From Cryphonectria parasitica EP155 (lineage: Eukaryota; Ascomycota; Sordariomycetes; Diaporthales; Cryphonectriaceae), in the NCBI RefSeq assembly GCF_011745365.1, contig NW_024468917.1, positions 868,001 through 932,000 on the forward strand: a DNA stretch of 64,000 nt, written 5' to 3'. Under the pieces are notes generated by a model. The model had not been told where the DNA came from and made no database searches. It saw nothing but the letters and a program-made list of their open reading frames with translations. Of this stretch, positions 37,560 through 49,400 are shown one piece after another. A program made the translations under genes and the position numbers. The first letter of the stretch is position 1. The number at the start of each line of letters is the position of its first letter.

Positions 37560-40500
37560 TTTCCAATATTCAGCTACCTTTTCCTAAGCGTTTTCGATGT
37601 TCTCCTGCGATTCCCATGAGTTTTCGCTTGCTGAATAATCTTTCCACTTGATAAGATATTCGAGCGTATTGTTATTGCTTCTATATTTAAGGATTTTTTC
37701 TACCTTATACTCTGATTCATTATTTTCTACTTCTGCTATATTATCCGCTAGTATTTTCTATGCTGCTAATTCCAGCAGTAAGATATGAAAAACCGAGTAT
37801 ATTCTCATTTCATAAGATAATGCTAACTTGTAGTTAATCGGAGAAATCTGTTGCAAGATTTTGAATAGTTCTAACTTCTTATAATCAAGCTTATTGCTGA
37901 ATCTAGTTGTTTTAATATTTTTTCGAAGTAGATAAACTTTATCTTCCTTCTATAGGATTAATCTCTCAATTCTCTTGGAGTTTGCATATTGTATTATTTG
38001 TTTCTGAATAAATTGTAATTCTGCTCGGAATTTCTTCTAAACTTTCTTAATTTTCTTAATTCTTTTATCTGCAGCTTCTGCATCTGCTTTTAATAGTATT
38101 TCGTAATAAGCTATTGGATTATATTCGTAGAGTACGAAGAAGAATGATTTCTTTATTATGCTTATATCTGCGCTATTATAAGCGAACTGTGCAAGAAGCA
38201 ATAGATTAACTTAATTATTCTATTCCTGATTAATATAGTATTAAAGATACTATTTAATAATCTGATTTATTCTTTCTATCTGTTCATCTGTTTGTAAGTG
38301 AAATGCTATAGATATTCTGTAGTATGTTTCGAGCTGTTTTATAAGCAAAGTTCAAAACTTTGAGTTGAACTTTCTGTTTCTGTTAGAGATTACTTCTTCT
38401 AGTATACTGTAGTTGATGATAATCGTTCTAAGAAATGTATATACAAGTTTCTTTGCTATACTGCTTTCCTTGTAAGAGAGAAAATAAGCATACTTGCTCA
38501 GTCTGCAAATCACTATTAGAATGCTATTATATTGCATCTTAATTAAGAGTTCTTGTAAGAGAAATAGCTTAATAATAAAGTTTAGACTGATGAATTGCTA
38601 AATAGTTATAAATACTGATAAGGAATGCAGTAATCTGTAAGGCTTGTATCTTTCTGCCTTATTCTTTTTGCAGCTATTGCATTGTTATAAGATGCTCTTA
38701 ATTCTTTTCCTAAGATCTGATAAACTTCAATATCTTTTAATGCATTCGTAAGTTGCTTTAACTCTCTAATGCTTGTATGCTGATGCACTATATACATTCT
38801 TAATATAGTTATCTTGTTTATCCGGAGTTATTGATTCTGAATCTCTTTCTAAGAGTTCAATTCTAAAGGCAGCATTTAGTTCTCTATATGCATTGATAAG
38901 ATTTCCTGATTCGTTTTGAGCGAAGATGTTCTATATGTTTAAGGAATCTGCATTTTGATGATCTAATCTTCTGCTAAGAGTATCTGCTTATCTGTTCTTC
39001 AAGCTTTTGTAATATATAATCTTGAAGTTAAACTATAAGAAGAATTCTGCTTATCTAACTTATTGCTTGTTCAAAATCTTAATTGTTATAAATATAATCA
39101 GATTCTTGTGATTTGAGTGAACTATAATTGAGTATTGTATGCTAATGAAGTAGTATTGCTACTTCTCGAAAGCTTTTACTATTGCTATGAGTTTCTGATC
39201 AGAGATTCTGTAGTTGATTTCTAGGCTATTTAATTTCTTTGAGAAATTGCTTACAATCCTTAGATGTTCTTAGTTATCTTGCTAACCAAGTTATCTTTCG
39301 AATGCATATTCTGATGCATTAGTTTCAATTTCAAAGGATTTGTAGGGATTTGCTTTATATAGAACTGGCTCTAAAGTAATATGCTTAATGATCTTATCAA
39401 AAGCTTCTTGTGCCTTGGGGGTTTATTCGAAAAGCTGTTCTTTTTTGGTGAGGTTTGTAAGAGAGTATGCAATTCAGCTATAGTTCTTGATGAACTATTT
39501 GTAGAAGTTGATGTATTCGAGAAAAGATCTAACATTTCTGATATTCCTGGGAATTGGCTAGTTTCTGATAGCTTCTACCTTGTTTTTCTGTAGCTTAATG
39601 CATTCTGGTTTGATTGTGAATTTGAAATAGTTGACTTTTTGTATGTGAAAGTAACTCTTTGCAGGTTCTATAAGGAGTTTTGCATCTTGAAGTATTTGCA
39701 ATACTGTTTTCATATGTTTCTTGTGTTTTTCAAGTGTTTGAGAGTAGATAAGAATATTGTTGAAGTAGGCGATGATGAACTGATTCAGATGCTTGTATAG
39801 AATGTAATTAATTATTTCTTAGAATGAAGCTGGGGCGTTTGTTAAACTAAAGAGCATAATCAAATATTCGTAGTGTTTATAGCATATTCTGAAAGCAGTT
39901 TTCCATTCTTCTTCTTTCTTTACTCTGATCAGATTATAAGCTTTCTTCAGATTCAGAACTATAAATTACTATGCTTCTTGCAATCTATCTTGTAATTTCT
40001 TGATAAGTAGCAACAAGTATCAGTTCTTGATTATAATATTGTTGAATTGCTTGTAATCAATGTATAGCTTAAGCTTGCTATTTTTCTTAGATATAAACAG
40101 AATGGGGTATTCTGCTGGTAATTATAATGATTATATATATTCTTTCTTAAGATTCTTATCGAGATATTCCCTAAGTGCTTCTAGCTATACTTTATTTAGT
40201 TTGTAGATAAGGAAGAATTTAAGCTATTTCTCTTCTTATAGCAGAATCTTGTGATTATATGAGCTGTATTCTAGCAATTCCATATTCAATTCTTTCTGGA
40301 ATAGTTTCTTGAATTTGTAATATTCTTATAATATATTCGCAAGTATTGGTTCTGATTCTTATGCTGTTTCTGCTATCTGGAGAAATAGTAGATATTATTA
40401 AGCATGCTTCTTTTCTAATAGCGTTTTCGAAAGCCTTAAGCATTCGCTCCGAGCTGGAGCGAGCGCTTGAGAGCTTGGTTTCGAGGTTTTTTCTGTATAG

Positions 40501-41690
40501 ATCTATAATTCACTTTCTAAAGCCTTTCCTTGTTGCTTCAAAGCAAACTGACTTGCTAAGGATCTCGCTTCTATTGTTTTGCTAATCTGTTAGCGCTCTA
40601 GTACTGTTTGGGTTTGCTTATTACTAGGTTCTTCTCCTTGAGCTGCCAGCTCTGCTGATTTGAAAGTATGTGTGAAGTTGTGTAAAGCTTCTTTTCCTGA
40701 GTATTCTTCAATTACTAGCTTCGATTCTGCACTATTGATTGTAACTATCTCTCTGAGTATAGCTTGTTCTTATGAGATTTGGCTAGTAGTTTAATCGATT
40801 CGAGAATTGTACTTCTTAAGCTATGAAAGCTCTATAATCAGCTCATGCTGTGCTGTATCTATGATATCAAAGAAAGCTCTGATTATATATTCTTGGATTA
40901 AGATAGATAGATGATCAGTCTTCTTATTGATTACTTCTTGGTTGTATGCAACAGATTGTTCTTTTATGATGCTGAGGGTATATGAGCATCTCTTCCATCT
41001 TCATTGTAATTGTGCCTGATTGATAATGTATGGAAATATGAAGTTTCCCTGAATACTACTATTCAATAGTATGCTATATTTATATTCTTAAATGTATATA
41101 TTGAACTTGATATGAGCATAATCTGCTTTAAAAGCTCTATATAGGAATTATTCCAGTCTGATCATCTGCAGTCTCTTTACAAGCAATTCTATTCTTTTAA
41201 GTTTGTTGAGAACTGCTTGTTCTTCTGAGCTTGCTTTGCTGCTTCTTAAGCAAGCTTCTTAGCTTGCTTTTGCTTATATTATTATTATTCCTGGTTTTTC
41301 TTCTGTTAATGCTAGTTGCAAACTTTGTTATTAATATGAATCATACAGAGTATCATCTTATACTGCTATTATTTTATTTTCTTGTTTATGCATTGCATGA
41401 AGCAGTTGTTTGGTAATCTGATATATGTATTGTAATACTGTTTGTTGAGAACCTCTCTGAAGCGAAATTTCTATTCTTCAATAGCCTGAAGGATTTGTTC
41501 TGATTCTCTAACAGGGAATTATTTGTATTACATCTTGTCTGAGAAATGCGCTCTGCAGCTATAATAGGTGCAGGAGATTCAAGCTAGTTTGTAGTATAGA
41601 TTGTGAAGTAAGCTAATCCGAGGATCCTCATCTTATCGTACCTCGATATCTTGCAAGGGAATGCAAGTAAAGAGCTCCTCTAACTCTATT
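37560..41690 (-). pseudogene. E1-inner pol remnant
   Basis: Decayed minus-strand pol with the same domain order as the outer copy: RT (motif 39741-39770), RNase H, integrase (38797-38352), chromodomain near 37860-37660. No frame is intact. Plus-strand frames such as 39381-39593 and 41231-41416 are shadows. Confidence 0.75.
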
Positions 41691-43333
41691 CCATAGATAA
41701 GATATTCAATCCATGTTGTTTCCTTGTTTCATCCAATGCTAAAAGAAAACCTTTCTGTAGATTTCTTGAGTTTATTGTTTATAGGAGACTCCGGTAAACT
41801 GTTAGATTATTCATTCTAGCTTGATCTTTCTATTGCTTAAGAAGCATTCTCTATATTGCTTAGATATTCGTACTAGTAGCTAAGAGAGTATTATTCCTTA
41901 TTCATATCCCTAATCATAGTACTTAGCATAAGCAATAAAGAACGTTGAAGAGTATTATTGCTAAGCTCTTCTTTCAACGCTTGAATGCTTTGTTTCACAA
42001 TATCAGAGCAGTCCAAGTTGCTACTCGTAGAGATGCTGGATGCGCATTCTTGTTCTGCTGTTGCTATTTGTCTGCAGCGCCTAGATTTCTAAGGGAACTA
42101 TTCCGAACCTTCCTTATTCGAAAGGTGTATTAAGCAGTTGTTATTATAGCAGAATATTCAGCTAAGACTTCTGTAATCAACAGAGTTCGATACTTGCTTC
42201 GAGGGGGTATTGCTCAGTTGATTGAGTTCCTATCGTTGAGCGACATTCATCTAGCGTTCTTCCTAAACTGGTTGCTATTTGTTCTTTCAGAGTTAATAGT
42301 AGTTGCATGCAATATATCCTTGTTTATTGCAGTTATAGCAAGTAATGCTATTCCTCTTGCTATACTGCTTATTAGCAGCATCGAGTTTCATAGAACTAGC
42401 ATGCATAGTGCTGCTCTAAGCTGTGCTGCTCTGTTATCCGCTGTTCTTATATTGGGATTTCTTGCTCGTATTAGCTGAAAATCTCTAAGTCTGGCTTTCT
42501 TCTTTCTTAGATTTCTCTATTCATTATTCATATAAATAATTATTAATACAGATAGCTTGATTAGAGAACATTGCAAAGTTCTCTAGCTAATTCTGCTTAA
42601 AGATCTTATTCTTAATATTATTCTTGAATTCCTTATAATAGTATTCCATAAGATTCTTATCTTCCTACAGAAGTTGCACTAAGAGTTGCTTGAATCTAAC
42701 TATATAAGCAGAAGCTGATTTAGTCTGCTTGAGATTTATAAGCTGCTAAGCTGTAATGCATTCTTCGTTGGAATTATCAAAGATTTTCTTAAGAGCTTTC
42801 TCGAAGCTTTCAAAAGAATCAAACATATCCTTAGTATCCTGGATATGCACATTGGGATTATCCTGATGCTTCAAGTGATTGCATAGAGAAAGCTTGTACT
42901 AGATAAGAGCATTCTTTTCGAAACGAGTTTCTGCAAGAATAACTTTCTTAGATTCCTTAATAAACTGAGTTTCATAATGCAGGAAATATACTCTGCAGTG
43001 GGTAAGGAATCCATGCAGCATCTTTTGATTGCTGTTATATATAGCAAGCTTGTTCATCTTGTACGCCTTTCCAGCGCTACTGGTGGTTGCAGAGGTAGAC
43101 TGCGCCTGCTGAGCCTGTTAGGCTAGCTAGGCTTATTAGTTGGCGATAGTAGCGCTCTGAGCCTGCTATTATTCGTGCAGATTCTAGATATGCTGAGTAA
43201 GCTAATATACCTGATTAACTAGTTCTTCCTGAGTAGGGGCATACGAGAATAAAGAGATTTCTGGAAAAGCTATCGTATTCTATATTGCTCAAGAGAATAA
43301 TACTAAACCATTTTTAAACAAGAATTATCAAAA
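41691..43333 (-). pseudogene. E1-inner gag remnant
   Basis: Minus-strand Gag region next to the 5' LTR. Readable codons near 43050 include a GKAYKMNKP-like start of the capsid region, but TAG/TAA stops break it repeatedly. The homologous outer copy is at 43793-45437. Confidence 0.65.
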
Positions 43334-43787
43334 TATAATGAGCACTGTAGCAATCCGAAGATTCCTAAGTATATAAAGAAGTTTATGCTAATAAGAGCGG
43401 TATCAAAGTATTAAGTTCTTGAATACAGAACTATACAAGTCTTAATAAGCGATGCAAGTATTTACTGCCTTTGGAGCTATTAGAGTAGAGAGTAATCTAA
43501 TACTTAGATTGATAACTGAAGAGCTATATACTGAATCCATCTAATAGTAATAACTGTATTCTTATATATTCAGCTTTTCAGTATAACTTGTTAGGATTGC
43601 TAGCGAGTCTAGCGATCCAAGGTATAAAGCTCATTGGGATCGCTAGCGAGCTCAACGATCCTCCCTCCTTTACAACTCTAACCCTGGGTTATATAATCAA
43701 TGCTTTGTCAGAACGTTGAGTCCTTAATACCTGGTCCCTGTTACTTGTAACCTGTTCTGTAACCTGCATGTTGGATGAGTTATAACA
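43334..43787 (-). repeat. E1-inner 5' LTR (454 bp)
   Basis: 454 bp, paired with 36371-36824 by shared variants. The right flank is CTATC, the second half of the nested target duplication. Confidence 0.9.
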
Positions 43788-43792
43788 CTATC

Positions 43793-45437
43793 CCATAAAC
43801 AAGATATTTAATTCATATTGTTTCCTTGTTCTATCCAATGCTGAAAGAAAACCTTCCTATAAGCTTCTTAAGCATATTGTTTGCAGAAAGCTTCTGCAAG
43901 CTGCTAGGTTGTTTGCTCTAGCTTAATCCTTCTATTGCTTGAAAAGTATTCTCTATATTGCTTAGATATTCATACTAGTAGCTAAAAGAGTATTATCTCT
44001 TATTCATATCTCTGATTGTAATGCTTAGCATAAGCAATAAAGAATATTGAAGAGTATTATTGCTAAGCTCTTCTTCCAACATCTGAATGCTCTATTTCAC
44101 AATATCAGAGCAGTTCGAGTTGCTATTCGTAGGGATGCTGAGCATGCATTCTCATTCTGCTGTTGCTATTTATCTGCAGTGCCTAGGTTTCTAAGGGAAC
44201 TATTCTAAATCTTTCTTACTCAAGAGATATATTAAGCAGTTGTTATTATAGCAGAATATTCAGCTGAAACTTCTATAATCAATAGAGTTCGATACTTGCT
44301 TTAAGGGAGTGTTTTTGTTCAGTTGATTGAGTTTCTGTTATCGAGTAATATTTATCTAGCATTCTTTCTGAACTGATTGCTATTTATTCTTTCGGGATTG
44401 ATAGCAGTTGTATGCAATATATTCTTGTTTATTATAATTATAGCAAGTAATGCTATTCCTCTTGCTATACTGCTTATTAGTAGCATTAAGTTCTATGAAA
44501 CCAGTATGCATAATGCTGCTCTAAATTGTGCTATTATATTGATTGCTATTCTTGTTTTGAAATTTCTTATTTATATTAACTGAAAATCTCTAAATCTAGC
44601 TTTCTTTCTTCTTAAACTTCTTCATCTGTTATTCATACAGATGGTTATTAATGCGGATTGCTTGATTAGAGAATATTACAAAGTTCTCTAGCTAATTCTG
44701 CTTAGAGATCTCATTCTTAACATTATTCTTGAGTTTCTTGTAATAGTACTCCATGAGATTCTTATCTTTCTACAGGAATTATGCTAAGAGTTATTTAAAT
44801 CTAATTATATAAGCAGAAGCTAACTTAATCTATCTGAGATTTATAAGCTGCTAAGCTGTAATACATTCTTTATTGGAATTATTAAAAGTCTCTTTGAAAG
44901 CTTTTTCAAAGCTTTCAAAGGAATCGAATATATTCTTAATACTCTGGATATATGCGTTGAAGTTGTTCTGATGCTCCAAGTAGTTATATAGAGAAAGCTT
45001 GTACTAGATGAAAGCATCTTTTTCGAAACAAGTTTCTGCAAGAATAACTTTCTCAGATTTCTTAGTAAACTGAGTCTTATAATGCAGGAAATATGCTCTG
45101 CAGTAGATAAGGAATCCATGCAGCATTCTTTGGTTATTATTATATATAACAGGCTTGTTCATCTTGTACGCTTTTCCAGCACCACTGATGATTGCAGAGG
45201 TAGACTGCGCCTGCTGAGCTTGTTAGGCTAGCTGAGCCTATTGGTTGGTAATAGTAGCGCTCTAGGCCTGCTGTTGTTCGCACAGGTTCTGGATACGCTA
45301 AGTAAGCTGGTACATCTGGTTGATCAGTTCTTCCTGAGTAGGAGCGCGCAAGAACAAGAGAGTTTCTGAAGAAGCTATCGTATTCCGTATTGCTCAAGAG
45401 ATAATACTGAACTGTTCTTGAACAAGAGTTATCAAAA
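43793..45437 (-). pseudogene. E1-outer gag remnant
   Basis: Right-hand internal part of the older element, colinear with 41691-43333 of the inner copy. A Gag-like stretch reads on the minus strand from about 45350 down (EELINQMY; later GKAYKMNKP, HGFLIYCRAYF), interrupted by RIP-type stops. Confidence 0.7.
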
Positions 45438-45891
45438 TGTAATAAGCACTGCAGCAATCCGAAGATTTCTAAGTATACAAAGAGGGTTTATGCTAATAAG
45501 AGCAGTATCAAAGTATCAAGTTCTTGAATACGGAACCGTACAAGTTCTAGTAAGCAATACAAGTATTCACTGCTTTTGGAGCTACTCAGTATAGAAAACT
45601 GAATACTTAGATTAATAACTGAAGAGCTATATACTGAATCCATCTAATAATAATAAATGTATTCTTATATATCCAGCTCTTCAGTATAGCTCGTTGGGAT
45701 TGCTAGCGAGCTTAGCGATCCAAGGTGTAAAGCTCGTTGGGATCGCTAGCGAGTCCAACAATCCTCCCTTCTTTATAACCCTAACTCTGGGTTATATAAT
45801 CATTGCTTTATCAGAACGTTGGATTCTTAATACCTGGTTCTTGTTACTCGTGACCTGTTTTCGTGACCTGCATGTTGGATGAGTCATAACA
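45438..45891 (-). repeat. E1-outer 5' LTR (454 bp)
   Basis: Pairs with 30731-31184. It is followed by CTACT (45892-45896), the right target duplication of E1-outer. Confidence 0.9.
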
Positions 45892-45975
45892 CTACTTCTC
45901 AGCCAGAAACAACTCTTCTTAATGCTTATATTGCATTTCGGAGATCAGCTGTATTGAAAGCTTCTGATAATATAC

Positions 45976-46296
45976 TGTTGTGGTGGCCAGGGTGGTAGTC
46001 CGTGGGACGTGGAGTACAGTGGGTCAAGGGTCCTCATACATATAAAGGATACCACCCACTTTTCAAATTCTTTAGCTATAAGCAACAATCAAGCATCCTT
46101 TTCTCTTCTTTTCAATTTTTGAACCCCTTGGACAGGTCTAAGACAGGTTTTTCACCCTGTTCTTGTGCCCGTGTGGCCTTAGTTTGCTGTCCTCATCTGT
46201 ACAGGCACGCTTGGGTTGCATGAGCCCTTGCCCATTGCTTCGGCAGCTGTTTGTCCCTTTTTCTTTCGAGGGCGACGGCGCCCTAGTTCTGGTTCA
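45976..46296 (+). repeat. E2 5' LTR (321 bp)
   Basis: Starts TGTTGTGGTGG and ends CTGGTTCA. By eye it has no difference from the 3' LTR. A TATAAAG box lies at 46039-46046 and could be the U3 promoter. Confidence 0.95.
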
Positions 46297-46297
46297 A

Positions 46298-46311
46298 TGG
46301 TGCGGTGAGTG
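46298..46311 (+). other. Putative primer binding site of E2
   Basis: TGGTGCGGTGAGTG starts one base after the 5' LTR. TGG is the complement of a tRNA CCA end. The priming tRNA could not be identified. Confidence 0.5.
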
Positions 46312-46472
46312 TGGACTTAGCTGTTCAGGCTGGTAGCTCAGGGCTGTTTGCGTTACAGTTCGTGAGGATCAGTAAGAGCAGCAAGTTTACCCTATGGACG
46401 GGCGCACTCTTTTTCCCTGCTGAGCTCTTTTATTTCCTTTATCTATCACGCTTACACGACAGGCTGTGCATC

Positions 46473-49400
46473 ATGTCTGGACTCTGGGTCATGCCTGAGA
46501 CCTCTCGTAGAGGGGAGATGGGTGGACAGAGGAGGAGTGGTGTGAGTTCTGGTCGTGGGCCGGTGAACGATGCGTTGAGCCCGCGGGCCAATATTACGAA
46601 GAAACGAATTCCTTTTTCCAACATTTCCCACATCAATCAACGATCCTATACAGAAGCTGATACGGCTCAGACCTGTACAGGCTGCAGCGGAAAGTTTAAC
46701 CATGTCGGATGTGGGTCCATGGTTAAATTACAGAGTGGGATGCTTTTGGTGGATGGTACTCTGCAGAGAAAAGTGGCATGGTTAACAAGGTCTGTGCTCC
46801 TTGCGATGGTCCGATCAGCACGCTCTACCTGGACACGTCTGGCCACATTGATCCTTTGGATCAAAAGCTTGCTGGTTGCATTATCCCAAAAGCGAAGGAC
46901 ACAGGGAGGTGAAGATGAGGAACCGTCAGTGCACACGAGGAATAGAGGTCGAGGATTACGACGACATCATCCGATGTCGAACTTTAATCGACGCCTTACA
47001 CCTGGTCAGAAATGCCTCCATTGGTTGGCAGGACTATTGATAAAGGAAATCCCAGTGCAGCACAGAACAGCCAACTCAATCCCTTGTTGTTCATCACAAG
47101 ACAGACCTCATGCACGCTCCACTCACAGACTGAACCTCCCTCAAGCACCTGAACCCCCTCGACCTCCACAGTATTGTCTTCCGCAGGATACGGAAGGCAT
47201 TCCGGCTGTGGCGCCCTCAACTCAAGGACCTCGAACCAGGAAGGCAAAGAAACATCGGAGGAAGCGACAACCAAGAGGGAAGATGGCCTCCACGTCTGAG
47301 GGCTCTTCCAATCAGACACCCAGTTCGGCCGACCACCTGGCCAACAACCACTATGGTCAGAACTTCAGGTTCCCCTCCCACAGTGAGCTTGCTGGTGGTG
47401 GGTTGACGTTGTTTGCCCGTGTGGAAGTCTCCTCGTGGCTGAAGCGATTCGACTGGTGGCGTCAGATCAAAGGGATTGATGACACTCAAGCACTCAACTT
47501 CATGAAAGGCTTCTGTACAGACACAATCGTTGCCGGAGAAGTGGAGAGATTCACTACAAGCGCCAAAACTTGGGATGAACAGAAGGAGCGACTGTTGGTT
47601 GCTTATCGCCCTTGGGACCATCTCCAGGCGTACACCCCCGAGCAGGAGCGCCTGAACATCATCAACAACCGTTTCATTACCGATGCCGCTAGCCTCTGGT
47701 CGTTCATTGTGGACTATGACAACGCTCTCACTCGTCTTAAGATCAGAGACAGTCAACCTGTGGCAGAAGCATGGATGAAGCTCCCTTCGACCTGGATCAA
47801 GCGCCTCCGAGCTGACCATGGTGTTACTGCCGAAAGCGTCAGCGACAAGAAGTGGCCTTACCTTATGGAAAAGCTGTTGGAGGTTCATCGTGAAGCACTC
47901 CAGGAGGAGACTCAAGACCAACTTGCCTCCGGTGCTACCAACCTTCAACTTCATCAACAGGCTCAATTCCAAGGTCCTCCTATGCCTCCACCTCAGCCGG
48001 TCCTTGACCAGACACGGCCCGTTCCTGTTCCACATCCGATGCATAGTGCTCCCAGTCAACCGATGAACCCGTCGGGACAAGCAGTAGGGCCATCGTACTA
48101 TCAACCGCCTCAACAGTCAACTCGTGATTGGCAAGCTCAGCCTGAACCGACTAAGCAGATCTTGAAGGCTGAACCTGCTCAGAAGAGCGACCAAGGATAC
48201 AACCAGTTGGCTTCAATGATGGAGCAACTCCGCATTGACCAAATTGCAATGGCAAAATCCTTAAAGCTGCAGACTGATGCTCTCAGACAGACGCGGGATG
48301 TCTCGTATGACCAAACCAAGGCTCTACAGGAGATCTCACAACTGATCAGGCGTCCCCAAACTGTTTCTGCGAGGAATCCTCCCCAGGGGAATGCAAATTC
48401 CTTGCAGATGGGTGTTACCTACACAAGTCCGGAGGACGAGGGGGAGCAGTACTCTGAAGCATGGCGAGCGGAGATCAATGAAATCCTGAAGAAGGACGGA
48501 ACTCTGCGCAGGTGCTACGGCTGTGGGTCGAAGTCCCATGGAGCTCATGAGTGCGTGGAACTCCGTACTGTTATGGACTGTGGCATTTGCTATGCTCCAG
48601 CATTAGCGAAGCCAGAGTGGCATCTTGGCAATCGCTCGGAGTTTCTGGACTCTAGGTCAAAACCAGTGTCATATGGCCAGGTCATGTCCGCTCGAGATAA
48701 CCCCAAAGGCGGTATGATCCGTCTGATCCTCGGTCTCTGTGAGGATCAGCGGCTGAAGGGTGTTGAGGATCCTTGGATCTCTCGATATGTCAGCCTGGTC
48801 CAAGAGGACGAGAAATGGCGTGGAGACCCTGAGATGGCCAAGAATAAGACACTGTGGGAAGAGACCGACCCCGTTCCCAGACGCAACAATCAGTACAGGA
48901 CCAACAACATTGAGATCCTCAGCAATGCTGGTGAGATTCAAGTGGGGAAGTCATATCTCACTCCAGCCCAAGCCGAACTGTACCTACCAAAGCTTCCCAG
49001 CATCAATGCTGTGGGTGTTGGGCCTGTCCAAGCCCAGGTAAACGCGGGTGAAGCAAAGAAGCGCCGTGTTGGGGAGGCTGGGTATGATGATGGTGAGGTT
49101 GGAGGAGATGCAAGTGTGAGGACTGTTGAGGTCCCTACACATTTCGGGAATATTGGACCAGAGGAATCCAACAAGCAATCCAACAGTCTGGACAGAGAGC
49201 CAACAGTTCAGGCCATTAGTGACAAGCTCCTGAATCAGTTCCTAGACCACCCGTTGAAGGTCTCAGGCCGGGAGATGACAGTCATGTTACCAGGATGGGG
49301 AGCCCGTCTGATTCACAGTCTTCAAGGAGTCAGCTCTGGAGCCCGAAAAGTTGTTGATCTCGACAATCAAACCGGCTCGGACCTGCACAAGGTAGATACT

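Larger units (their letters stand above)
36371..43787 (-). mobile_element. E1-inner: full-length Ty3/gypsy chromovirus (7,417 bp) nested in E1-outer
   Basis: The coding strand is minus: 5' LTR 43334-43787, gag about 41690-43333, pol about 37600-41690, 3' LTR 36371-36824. A perfect 5-bp target duplication CTATC lies at 36366-36370 and 43788-43792. E1-outer resumes after the site exactly where it stopped, so this is nesting and not a tandem array. RT motif at 39741-39770 reads AYFNNILIYS (Asp positions now Asn). An integrase segment lies at 38352-38537 and an integrase zinc-region segment at 38606-38797. RIP-type stops are present throughout; it is non-functional. Confidence 0.93.
30731..45891 (-). 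mobile_element. E1-outer: Ty3/gypsy chromovirus copy, split by a nested copy of itself (positions 30731-36370 and 43793-45891)
   Basis: The coding strand is minus: 5' LTR 45438-45891, gag 43793-45437, pol within 31950-36370, 3' LTR 30731-31184. A perfect 5-bp target duplication CTACT flanks it at 30726-30730 and 45892-45896. Integrase-like and chromodomain-like stretches survive on the minus strand at 32709-32894 (LSKYAYF) and 32001-32213 (EYKVEKILKHK...YLIK), defining a chromovirus. The RT motif at 34097-34126 reads AYLNNILIYS where Y-x-D-D is expected. CAG/CAA codons are frequently TAG/TAA, as expected from RIP. Removing the nested copy and the solo LTR leaves 7,416 bp, almost exactly the inner copy's 7,417 bp. 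The element is dead. Confidence 0.9.

Noticed and set aside
41231..44583. Plus-strand ORFs at 41231, 42194 and 44377 with Leu/Ile-rich, membrane-like translations
   Set aside because: They are antisense shadows of the RIP-damaged E1 gag/pol; hydrophobicity follows from T-rich codons.
30731..45891. Tandem array of LTR elements sharing LTRs
   Set aside because: The target duplications, LTR variant pairing and length match all support one copy nested within another.
46002..46223. 73-codon ORF present in each E2 LTR
   Set aside because: It is identical only because the LTRs are identical, and it is altered in the solo LTR; no evidence of coding.
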